A stretch of 64,000 bases of DNA, taken from Buddleja alternifolia. Taxonomy: Eukaryota > Streptophyta > Magnoliopsida > Lamiales > Scrophulariaceae. The notes beneath the pieces are model-generated. The model did no database searches, was not told the origin of the DNA, and saw nothing but the letters and a program-made list of their open reading frames with translations. A program made the position numbers and the translations under genes. Positions 48,448 through 58,550 of the stretch are shown here, one piece after another (position 1 is the first letter of the stretch; each line of letters begins with the position of its first letter). Location of the stretch: positions 6,139,246 through 6,203,245 of the forward strand of contig CM033402.1 of assembly GCA_019426215.1 (NCBI GenBank), in the 5' to 3' direction.

Positions 48448-49066
48448 GGAAAAATTACTAAAACCCCCATAAAATAAATTTTTATATTCAAAAAATTCAT
48501 AAATATATTTTTCAATCACAAAAGCCCATTTTACAAACTTTTTATTCAAAAAAACCCAAAAGTTAGGATTAAGAACCTTTTTGACTAAACTACCCTTCAT
48601 TTATTAAGTTAAAAATCGATCAATTGATATTTTTTATCGAAATTTTTTGTTTTAAAATTTTAAAATTAATAAGTTGAATAATACATATTTTATTTTTAGT
48701 ATTAAATATCTTAATTATTTTTATATAATTTATGTTTATTGTACTTTGATTATTACGTAAAAAATAAATTTTTAATTGTTTTTTAAGAAGAATAAAAATC
48801 TGAAAAATTTAAAATAAAAAATAATTTTTTTAATCCATTATTAATATAAAATTTCTAAATAAATAAATCTCTATACAAAACTATAATTGATTAAATTTTT
48901 ATTATAAAGGATCAAGGGCAATTAAGTTCATAAATTTATTAACCCTAAGTCTAGGGGTTTTTTGGAATGAAAAGTTTGTGGAATGATTTTTTTGGGGTGA
49001 AAAATATTATCATGGGTTTTTTGGACATTAAAATTTATTTTAGGGTTTTTTTTTAGTAATTTTCCC
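48448..49066. mobile_element. Foldback element, 9-bp target duplication
   Basis: The arms begin GGAAAAATTACTAAAACCCC (left) and GGGAAAATTACTAAAAAAAA (right, other strand) and pair over about 150 bases. The flanks are TATATTTTA at 48439-48447 and 49067-49075. Its right half resembles the centre of the element at 24011-24853. Confidence 0.85.
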
Positions 49067-49317
49067 TATATTTTATTAAAATTTAACCCAATTTATCAAG
49101 ATTAATCATTTAAAATAATAATTGACAATATTTTCAACACTTACGTTAAACTAATTTGATGACAACAATAGTAATATTTAATAATATTCAACTAATTAAT
49201 TGTTAAATCTTTGATGTATATTTTGACAATATATACATTATATCGTAATTTACTAAAATATATATATTTGGATTAAAATCCAAATAGATTATATTTATAT
49301 ATACATATATATATTTT

Positions 49318-49476
49318 TTGGTTTCCCATGGATTTCTCCACACCACATTGGGTATGAGACTAATCCCGCTTCGCGGTGCTAAGCTTGCCGCTGGCCTGAG
49401 GGGATTTGTCACTGGGGGGAGTCGAACACGCTCCCTACTCAGGAGCGTAGTGGTGGACAAGCCACTGCGCCAACCC
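49318..49476 (-). mobile_element. tRNA-derived SINE with clear A and B boxes
   Basis: The minus strand starts GGGTTGGCGCAGTGGC at 49476 (A box), has GTGTTCGACTCCCC (B box) at 49430-49416, and continues with CTTAGCACCGCGAAGCGGG and a body ending near GGGAAACC at 49318. AT repeats flank it on both sides, so a duplication cannot be told apart from the microsatellite. It resembles the plant Au-like SINE class. It is too long and too unlike a tRNA past the B box to be a tRNA gene. Confidence 0.8.
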
Positions 49477-49539
49477 TTCAAGTTTTTGAATATATATATA
49501 TATATGTATATATATACACACACATTTAGCTTTTTCAAT

Positions 49540-50590
49540 TAATCAAAATATACATACCTTACCCCCTAGTTTAATTTAATAAACATATATATGTTGTCAT
49601 AAGAGATATTAAAAATATGTATGTTTAGTTGAATTTATATCAACAGAGAATTTGTCAAACATAATATAATGTATAGTTACTATATTAGCTCAATGTTGTG
49701 CTAAAAATATTATTAATTATTATTTTAATAAATTAATCTTGATATATTAAGTAAATTTCAACTAACGTACATGAAAAAGGGAATTCTTAAAAAGACAAAG
49801 TGATGGATAAATTAAAAAAACCAAACGAAAAAATAAGGGTCATTGAACCAAGTCCATACTATAAAATGGGATCAATGTATTTTCGTACCGTTCTGGAGTA
49901 ATTTGGTACTAGAGTCTAGATGTATAGTTCAAGGGACAAATTGGGAAAATATCTATGTTAGATCAAGTTTAATGGCGTCAATATTTATATCTTTAATACA
50001 GTAAAAATATGTTATTTGCTGTCTCTATATTCACATGTGTGAAAGAGTTTACATAAAATACACAATCGAACCATTGGAGTTGGTCGGGCAAATTGTATTT
50101 CATCCTTACTAGCTTTGACCAGTCACTAACCAAATGGAAAGAACAATCCATCGTAACCCTGAAATCAATTTTCACACTCATGACGTGGCACCATATAATT
50201 GGCTCAAATTATAAATGCATTTATCCACGTGTCCACAAACTAGTGGCTAGAATTAGTCACCGAGGGAGACCCGCAGAGTTATTTATTCAACAATTATTAA
50301 AAAGAAATTAAAAATAGAAAGTAAATAAAATCGATAAAAACCCAAAAAAATAAAAATAAATAAAAAATAAAATTGAAACTGGACTGAGTAAAAGTAAAAG
50401 CTAATCGTGGGGGTGGAAGGTCCGAGAAAAGCGAATCCGTCAAAATGTTTATTCCTTTTTATTTCTGGGATTTACATTTTTTTTATTTTTAAATAGTACT
50501 ATTAAATTTCCTAGAATACGTAACGATTTAGTATTTTCTGCGAAAAAATTGGTGAATTTTTTCGCGCTGGAAGCTGCTTATTAATCAGAT
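49540..50590. other. Gene-free stretch upstream of NC2-alpha
   Basis: AT-rich DNA. No frame or RNA gene was recognised. The last 100 or so bases may be distal promoter. Confidence 0.5.
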
Positions 50591-50599
50591 TACATGTTG

Positions 50600-50653
50600 C
50601 TATATATACAAATAAGTGTATATATATGTGTGTGTGTGTGAAAGTTAGGGTTT
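50600..50653 (+). promoter_or_regulatory. Core promoter of NC2-alpha: TATA box and telo-box
   Basis: TATATATA lies near 50600-50607, about 80 bases before the ATG. A GT microsatellite follows (50628-50640), then TTAGGGTTT at 50645-50653, the reverse of the telo-box AAACCCTAA. Confidence 0.55.
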
Positions 50654-50686
50654 GAGAGTTTGGGGTTTTTTGGTAACTCGAACGCC

Positions 50687-53600
50687 ATGAGGAAGAAGCT
50701 TGACACTCGCTTTCCAGCCGTAAGTACTCTTTTGCAAAATTTATATTTTTACACTTTTTCTGTTTATTATTTTGTTGTTTGAAGAATTTTTGGAGGTTTT
50801 ATTTGTGCTTTGAGTTTATGTAGGTTAATGCATATTTTTGTAGTATTATTTATGTTATGTTTAAATAATTGTGTCACATGTATGCTTTTGTAGTTATGTG
50901 GGTTTTTTTTTTCTTTCTTTTTTTCGTTTTTTAAATTAAGCTTTGATTCAAAAGGAAGTTTTAGAGCAGAGTGTAAGCCTTCTTCAAGAATTTTTTGTGA
51001 AGGAGGGAGGGACTTAGCCATGATTTGGGGTTCGGGGGTGATTATATATAAAAAAAGGTAAACCTTGATATTTTTAAATTTTGAGGGGAAGAAATTTGAA
51101 TAATAACAAATTTATAGGGCAAAAAATAATTTTCTCAAAGTTGAGGTGGTCCCCACCCCCTGGCTCCGTCTCTTGAAGGAGGGAGGGGGGGTGGGGGATG
51201 GGGGGCTAATTAGTGTTTACTTAGAGCCTCAGATTCTCATGAGTAATTTCTTCTCGAGACTGCACGAACAGTGGATATGTTGAGGATTGAGTTTCGAGAT
51301 TATCATGCTTAGTTGGGGTTAGTGTGGAATTTCAGTCTAAAAGGGGTGAAAAGAGGGAAAAAGAAGTTGTGGCTGTCATTCCACGGGCTCGGGTTTGTTA
51401 GCTTATAAAATTTAATTATGTGTTGTTGCCACGACAAGTTAACCTGTGGCTGACTAAATGTCCTAAATAGTTAACTGATAACTGTTTTAACTACTTATGT
51501 TGGGATATCTCATTCTTTTCATACTCCAGTTGATGATAGAGGCTTAACGTGAACAGCCGTAATCTTTTGACATGTTTACATCCATGGGTAGTGATCTAGC
51601 GCTTAACTTTGAATACATTTTTAGTTCTGTACATACGTTGTTTGGAAAATCAATAGAGGTCTGTTATTTTGGAATGCAAGGGGAAACTAATCTTTTCTAC
51701 TTAGACATGCGTTTCGACCTTCTCATGGGTCTATCTGGAAATTTGTAATGGCGTAAAGGAGCACATGAAAAAATATTGGCTTTGAAGTGGATATAGTTTG
51801 TCTTGATGATTTCTCATATGTTGAGAAATTAGACCTCCAGATATTATGTAGACAACTCCAGTCTAGATGTTTTTTCTTTCCTGTTATGTGATTTATAAGT
51901 TCCTTTTGCAGGCTCGAATTAAAAAGATCATGCAAGCTGATGAGGACGTGGGGAAGATTGCTGCGGCTGTGCCCCTTTTAGTCTGTACGTAATTCTAATT
52001 ATGCTGTTGGTGTTTTTCTTTGTTTTTTAAGGCTTCCCTTTATTGATGTGTTGGGATTTATCTTTAGTTTTTCTGTTCTTTCGTCGTGATATATCAGTTT
52101 TCCTGCCTGCTTATGGTTTGTTGATGATTAATATCCAGCGAAAGCTCTGGAACTATTCCTGCAAGATTTATGCGACCGGACTTATGACATTACCCTTAAA
52201 AAAGGAGCGAAAACTGTAAATTCTTTGCATTTGTAAGTTTTTTCTGGGATTTTATCTTTTATTATTTGGAGGTATTTGGTCACATCTACATTCTTCTGAT
52301 AATATACTACTTTCACATGCAGGAAGCAATGTGTCCAGAGCTTTAATGTGTTTGATTTCTTGCGGGACACCGTCAGAAAGGTTCCGGACTTGGGTGGTTC
52401 AGATGCTGCTGCTGCTGCTGAGGATAAATCTGCGACCAAAAGAAGGTTAGAAAAGACATCACATAGTCGCATTCTTGTTTAGGGAGGAATTCGGGAAGAT
52501 AGAAATTTATATTGCAATCAGTTTATTCAATGCAGGAAGGTCGCAGAAGATGAAGAATCTGGAAACGGGGATGAGCCTAAAAAGATACGAACGGTAAGCT
52601 AATATAGGATATTCTTAGATGTTGAGTTTTGGCATCAAATAGTATTAAATCACCCTGCGTTTTGAACTTATCTCAATTATATATATATATATATGTGCAC
52701 ATATAATAATCAAATCAAAAAAGAATTAATTTTGATGGCTTGCAGTGCAATATATTTCTTCCACAATTTCATATTTCTCATACTTGTGTGATAATGTTTA
52801 GATCAAGAATTTCAATGTTCAACGTGAAAGAGTTTTATGAAGCACCACGATTTGTTCCCAATTCATGCATTTGTAAGCCAAACCAATTAAATGCTTGAAT
52901 AATTATTCTTTCATAATAATTTTTAAAAATTAATTTACATAGACACGCCTCCCTTCGAGGCCAAAGTACCCTTGCCAATAAAAGCATTTTACAATTTCAC
53001 CCTCTTTCAATAAAAATCAGATAATAACTTCATCCCTGCTCTTTTAGTTGTCAGGTTAACATCGGGTGTCTTGATAATTTGCAATGTCCAAGGGGACTCG
53101 TGGTATTTACTCAATTAGTGAAAGTGGTGCATGTAATTATCCCTATTTTAAGATACTAATTCTTGGTCATTCTTTATGGAAATTTGCAATTTACTATTGA
53201 CCTAGCTCTGGTGAATGTTTCTTCAATGCAGCAAGATACTGGCCACACCAGCAGCAGTGGTAGAGGCAGAGGTCGTGGCAGGGGAAGAGGTCGTGGTAGA
53301 GGTAGTCGTACAATAGAAAGAGAAAAAGAATCCATTCACAACGAGAAATGTGAAGACGACCCCGACATATCTCACCAGGATGGTAACAATCATGAAGAAC
53401 ATTTAGGTGGGTCAAGTACTATTACTGCAGATTCAAAAACTACCGGGCAAAACGATGCTGATAAGCCCGTAACAAAATTTGACCTCAACATTGACTTAAA
53501 CGATAACGGGGATTCCAATGCGACATTACCCAGGGTGCCTTGTGACGCACCTAAAATGCCAGAGCCTGAATCGAAGCATGAAGATATTCCGGGTTGGTCC

Positions 53601-53699
53601 CTTGATGATGTAGAAAGGATGGCTATTGATCCTGTTCAACTTGCTAATTTAAATAGGGGGATGGACGAGGAAGAGGAAGATTATGATGAAGAAGGATAA
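50687..53699 (+). CDS. NF-YC11: NC2-alpha / Dr1-associated corepressor (NF-YC11), 6 exons
   Basis: Exons: 50687-50719, 51912-51984, 52139-52232, 52323-52445, 52536-52593, 53232-53699. They sum to 849 nt, or 282 residues, in one open frame. Residues 1-85 are the histone fold (MRKKLDTRFPAARIKKIMQA, ALELFLQDLCDRTYDITLKK, SLHLKQCV), which pairs with NC2-beta (Dr1); the pair binds TBP on DNA and blocks TFIIA/TFIIB. Exon 6 opens with a GRGRGRGRGRGRGRG stretch and holds FDLNIDLND near residue 210, which resembles the EAR-type repression motif, then an acidic tail. The ATG is the first after the TATA box. A partial broken copy of exon 6 lies at 58155-64000. Intron 1 holds a repeat-element piece at 50995-51185. 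Confidence 0.95.
50995..51185. mobile_element. Repeat-element piece in NC2-alpha intron 1
   Basis: It is related to 31095-31340 and 47505-47745: GGGACTTAGCCATGATTTGG at left, an AT-rich body with GGGCAAAAAATAATTTTCTC, then CCCCTGGCTCCGTCTC. A purine G-run follows. Confidence 0.5.
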
Positions 53700-54733
53700 G
53701 AACATTGCAAAATGCTCTGCTAATATAGGTTGGTGACTCATCTTTACTATTGTCTTGTGCTAGATGTATATATTTCGTTGAGACGAGTTCGCTAGGTGAT
53801 TAGGATTCTAGGAGATAACAGATTGGGGTAGAAATTGTAATCTGGGCTGAACCGGCGGTCTACTCGTCCTCTCATTTAGGAGTTTGTACAAATTGTGCGG
53901 TTAACTAACTAACGTTTACATTATCTATGATTTGGAAATACCTAGGTTTCTATTAATTGATTATCTGCCTTTGATATTCAACTTGTTTGATTTTGAAAAT
54001 GAGATTGTTTCTGTGGTACAGTACTAGCACCTTTCTTTTCTTGCCAGAAGAGTTCTCTTTAAAGATGTAATAACCCCTCCAGAAAAAACCAAAAGAACAG
54101 GAAAAACACAAGTTTGTCCTGAATTATTCTTAGGAGGTCTCGAATCCAAGGTTCGAGTTGTCCATGCGCTTCCACAGGATGTTCATCACGATACAAATGT
54201 TTGTTATCCTTTTGAAATTTGAGGTCCTTGGAGGTTGTAAGCATCAGGATCCAAGACTCTGAAATCGGGTCTCGACAAATATGGGATCATTTTGCGACAT
54301 TCATCAATAACCCAAATGATTGTAATTCTCTCAAAATTTGAGGTAACTGAAGTTTCTAAGCATCATTCAATCTAAAACTATCAAATCGGTTCTCGACAAT
54401 TATGAGCACATTTTGGGAGCACTTTTAATTGTAGTTTTAGACAATCACAATCTTTAAGTACATATAAACATTGTAATTCCAGACAATTACAATTATTCAG
54501 CGTAATCAGATAATCGTGATTATACTATACTCCTATGCATCAGTCACAAATATGTACTATATTATAACAAATTAACAACACATGATCATCCCACAACATA
54601 TCCAAAATCCAACTTACAATTCCTTTGCAATCAATTTCACGCAGCCAAGAGAACCCCCACAATTTTATTTAACAAACCAGTAAGCAACATATACAATAAT
54701 ATCACGATGCAGAAGAAGAAGCGTCGAAGCAAA
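53700..54733. other. 3'UTR of NC2-alpha and space before the cystatin relic
   Basis: The first 250 or so bases are the NC2-alpha 3'UTR; part of them recurs at 63850-64000. The rest has a loose repeat of TTTGAGGT and CATTTTGGGA words (54220-54410). No gene. Confidence 0.5.
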
Positions 54734-55587
54734 TCAAGCGTCGCCAATGAGCTTGAAATCCTTAACTTCCTTAACATTCTTCCATCGCTGCACCAACACC
54801 TTCGCCTCATACACTTTATTCGTCGATGGGCGGCCTCGATTGTTATATAATACACCATCCCGGCGACAACCTGCTCCTTCACATTCACAACCTTCCTAAA
54901 TTCCAAAAGCGCATTCTGTAACCACCACAAATCATTACCGGTTTCAAGTTAGTGGAAACTAAAATGAGCGTACTTTCATTTACAAGGAAACACTTCTTTT
55001 TCCAACCGCAACTTTTAATTTTTCCAAGTATTCTAACAAAATCTTTGTCATAATTATTTACATGTGAATTCTTTGTATCACGTTATTAATACATTACTAT
55101 AAAATATAAATATATTGTGTATAGTTGACTTATTTGAGGTAATATGCTCATTATAGTTGATTCTAGTATTTACCCTATTAGTTAGTTGTAATAAAAATCA
55201 AACGCACATAATGACTTTTAATTTTGAGAATATTAGAAATTATAATATGATTAATTGTTAAAAAGAAATTAGTACGTCCAAATCGCAAAAGTAATGTATT
55301 TTTATTTATTGTATGACTTTTCCACGTGTTTTCATTATTTTACAAATTTTTTATGAACGTTTTCGGGAAGTTCTCAATATTTGAAAGCTTGAAACACATG
55401 CTAGAAATGAAATTTTTGATCCATGGATCCAACTAAAACACATAAAATCATCGATGGCGAGAGAAGAGGACGAAGAAGAAGATTTACCTGTTTGTTGTTG
55501 TGATCGTCTGACAGCGAAACGAGCAAGATCTTCGATCTCGGGGCTGTTCTCTGATCCTTCTCTCTGGTGAATAGCTCCCATTGCCAT
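54734..55587 (-). pseudogene. Phytocystatin (cysteine protease inhibitor) relic with two frameshifts
   Basis: The minus-strand ATG at 55587 starts a product with EIEDLARFAV, the cystatin LARFAV motif. Then one extra base near 55509 shifts the frame; the following bases fit the usual HN(N/K)KQ only in the next frame. Donor CAG|GTAAAT is at 55487 and acceptor TTACAG at 54916. Exon 2 gives NALLEFRKVVNVKEQVVAG, with the inhibitory loop QVVAG (54873-54859). A second shift near 54825-54835 separates IEAA from NKVYEAKVLVQRWKN, which ends in a stop at 54734. Read as written, the splice junction meets a stop after a few codons. Two shifts in one small gene suggest a pseudogene; paired base-call errors are the alternative. 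The family blocks papain-type proteases. Confidence 0.8.
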
Positions 55588-55599
55588 TGTTGTAATGCT

Positions 55600-56585
55600 A
55601 CTTTTCTTGTTTAGATATTAGAGAAGAAGAAAATATATGTGCGTGGATTGGTGACAGCAACGTGAAGTGGTATTTATAGGGGACTAACGGGAAAAGAAAA
55701 AAAGTTTTTTTTTTTTTTTTTCCCCGAAATTCTAATGTATAAGGTTCAGTCGCACCTAAATTAATATAAGAACTATGAATAGTATATCGACAAGGAAAAT
55801 GATCAATCATGAAATAAATGTATCATTTTGATAGATTGAGCATAATTAGACACGGATCAAAGATTGGGATTTTGAAATAATTGTGAGTATATTTGACAAT
55901 CTGAATCATGATCATTTGGTCTCTCGTGATTTGTACATACAATTTAATTATGTTATGAAATAACATAATTAAGTCATGTGAACAAACTAATTTGTCAGTT
56001 TTAGGGTGAGTTTGGCCAATATTTGCATAAGTGATTATGAGATAATTGGTTCCTGCAAAATTAATTATGACAAAAGCTAAGACTTTTAGATTTTTCAAAA
56101 TGTGATTTTGTAACACAAAGATGTCCAAAATAAATTATACTCAGAAATAGGGCTAAATAGTTATCAAAATTGTGTTTGAACTTCAAACGCAAATTTTAAC
56201 TTTTCAACTGATGGGCCAAACGCATTCTTGAGCCAAGGTTAAGTATGCAAAAGAATAATGTCTTTATGATAAAACCACGTTCAAATCTAATTTGATCACG
56301 CAGTTTGATTTCTTTTACGGATAGTGAATCAATCACATGATATATAGAAATTGCTTTATATTAATTACTTTTTCTTCCTCTGGAATATGAACTATTAATA
56401 TGACATCATCAAAGTGCTTAAGGGAAATTTTACATGGTTAAAATGCGGGACACAGTATTTGGCGAATGATGCTACATTTTTATTTTTATTTTGAAAAAAT
56501 GATGCTACATTTCTTGACTACATTTTTGTCACTTCATATAAATATATGCAATGAATGCGGTCGTTTAGTTATGCATAATTAATAC
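55600..56585. other. Gene-free stretch upstream of the cystatin relic
   Basis: A T-run is at 55705-55722 and GGTATTTATAGGGG (55669-55682, minus strand CCCCTATAAATACC) is a likely TATA box for the cystatin gene, about 85 bases before its ATG. The rest is AT-rich with nothing recognised. Confidence 0.55.
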
Positions 56586-56587
56586 AA

Positions 56588-57365
56588 TAATTAGATGTAC
56601 ATCCCCACACTTTAGTGTAAATTACCTAAAAATCCTAACCTTATTGATATTAAATAAGTCCCCTTCATGCTAAGACATTCTTACAACTACAATCACTGTG
56701 TTTTTATAAATTCTTAGGCTGCATATGGTTATGTTTTCTGAATTGCATTTTCATTTTTTGGATCACCAGAAAATGAAAATGCACACTTCTAGGTAAATTC
56801 TACAGAAAATACTCAAATTTTAAATCCTACTACATATTCCCCTATACAACAACCAATCATTTCACCCTTTCAATCAATTCACAATCTTTCACCATTAATT
56901 ACACTATCCCACTTTTCAACTAATTATCTTTCTTACTTTATCATATTTTATAATAACTCAATATATATGTATATATATACACATACACACACATACTTTA
57001 TATCAAATCATTCATATATATATACACACACACACATGCATAATTAATTCAATCACTTCATATATCAAATCCCAATAAAATTCAACTTTATATCACATCA
57101 AACACCACTTCCAACTATTTTCTAAAAACACATCCAAACAAACAATAAAAGTCAATATTTTCACACGAATTTCTATAATACACGTTTTCCAAAAAAAACT
57201 CAGAATTTAACTCAGAAAACATAACCATACGGAGCCTTACAATTTCATTACATGTAAACCTTATTAATCGACCCCTTAAAGAGGTCACATTGTAATTTGC
57301 CAAAAATTAGGGGGAGTTTTGGTAATTAACACTAAAGTGAGGGGGTGTGCATGTAATTCACCCTA
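56588..57365. mobile_element. Outer foldback element holding a Tourist-like MITE
   Basis: The left ACACTTTAGTGTAAATTACC and the right, other strand, TCACTTTAGTGTTAATTACC are inverted repeats outside the MITE below. Limits approximate; no duplication made out. Confidence 0.55.
56717..57236. mobile_element. Tourist-like (PIF/Harbinger) MITE, TTA target duplication
   Basis: The ends GGCTGCATATGGTTATGTTT and, on the other strand, GGCTCCGTATGGTTATGTTT form a 25-base inverted repeat. TTA lies at 56714-56716 and 57237-57239. A TTA duplication and GG-start ends suit PIF/Harbinger. AT-rich, non-coding. Confidence 0.8.
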
Positions 57366-57959
57366 TTTAATATTTTCCATAACAAAAGAACATATCGTTG
57401 TATCAAAGACATGACTGAAAAATGGATCAAACTACTCGATATTCAGCTCGTAATCGATTGTTAAGACTCTATTTGAGCTCGACTCATTAACATAACTGAT
57501 GAAATTGAATCCACATAGATACAATTAAAAATGGACTAGGTTTACCAACAAACACACAGGAAATTTGTCGATCCTCATGTCTCGAATTTGACTCGTCTAC
57601 AAGTCTCCTTGTTTGAATCACGAACACTCTTCACCTTCACCGTGGTGGATCAGCCACCAGAGCAATCCACTTCAATATATGCATACCTTAAACCCACGGA
57701 GTCTTGGTGATACTCCAAAGAAAGAGATTAAGAGAGAACGTGTAGAGGAAAAAGAGAGAATTTTCTAAGCAGAATATAGTTGTAATCCCAAGATGAGAGG
57801 GCTCTGATATAGATATCAGATTTCCTATACAAGGAAGAGTTTCATCTATTCAGGATTCTAATAACACGAACTACGACATTAAATCCAACTCAAGGGTGAC
57901 AAATCTAAATTCCCATTGCCATTTTCCCGAGTCATCACCAACTAATCCCCTTGTTGGTG
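57366..57959. other. Gene-free stretch
   Basis: No frame or clear repeat end. Might be the inner part of an old LTR element related to the next feature. Confidence 0.35.
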
Positions 57960-58082
57960 TTGTTAGAATAATAGTTTACCTTAGACTAGGATTCATATAT
58001 ATTTGTTTCCTTTATTATCTTGTACTCTCTATTTAAGACTTTCATGCATAATACGATATACAAGGGGATTTTACCTTAACAG
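57960..58082 (+). repeat. Possible small solo LTR (TRIM-like)
   Basis: A 123-base stretch runs TGTTAGAATAA to CCTTAACA with a TATTTAAGAC TATA-like word and looks like a short LTR. No matching 5-bp duplication was found at its edges, so this is weak. Confidence 0.35.
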
Positions 58083-58154
58083 TCGCCTGCCCCGAATCCA
58101 TTCTAAAGCTACCATCCGTTGAGTGAACCTATCTTTTGAACTCAACTCTTATTT

Positions 58155-58517
58155 AGAGGTGATGGTAGAGGTAGTCGAACAATAGAAAGAGAAAGAAAAT
58201 CCACTTGCAACGGGAAATTTTAAGAAGACCCCGACATATCTCACCAGAATGGTAACAATCGCGAAGAACATTTAGGGGGATCAAATAATATTATTGCAAA
58301 TTCAAAAATTACAGAGCAAAAAGGTGCTGATAAGCCTGTTACAAAATTTGACCTCAACCTTGACTTATAAACGAGAACGTGGATTCCAATGCAACATTAC
58401 ATGGAGCACCTTCTGACGCTCCTAAAAAGCCAAAGCCTGAATCGAAGCATGCATATATTTTGGGTTGGTCTCTCTTGATCATGTAGAAATGATGGCTATT
58501 GATCCTACTCAATTTGC
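58155..58517 (+). pseudogene. Broken partial copy of NC2-alpha exon 6, part 1
   Basis: From GGTAGAGGTAGTCGAACAAT on, the sequence follows exon 6 of NC2-alpha (53297 onward) with many substitutions, a frameshift near 58220 and a stop near 58368. It ends at 58517, where an LTR element enters. It begins in the middle of the exon, so it is 5'-truncated. The next piece is at 63809. Confidence 0.9.
58513..58517. repeat. Target duplication TTTGC (left) of the outer LTR insertion
   Basis: TTTGC lies before the LTR at 58518; CTTGC follows it at 63809-63813. The intact gene has CTTGC at this place (53639-53643), so one copy has mutated. Confidence 0.8.
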
Positions 58518-58550
58518 TGTTAGGATTATGTCCTTAGATGGAGGATAGAA

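Noticed and set aside
49416..49476. Possible tRNA gene (A and B box spacing)
   Set aside because: The body continues past the B box without a closing acceptor stem and with the layout of a SINE.
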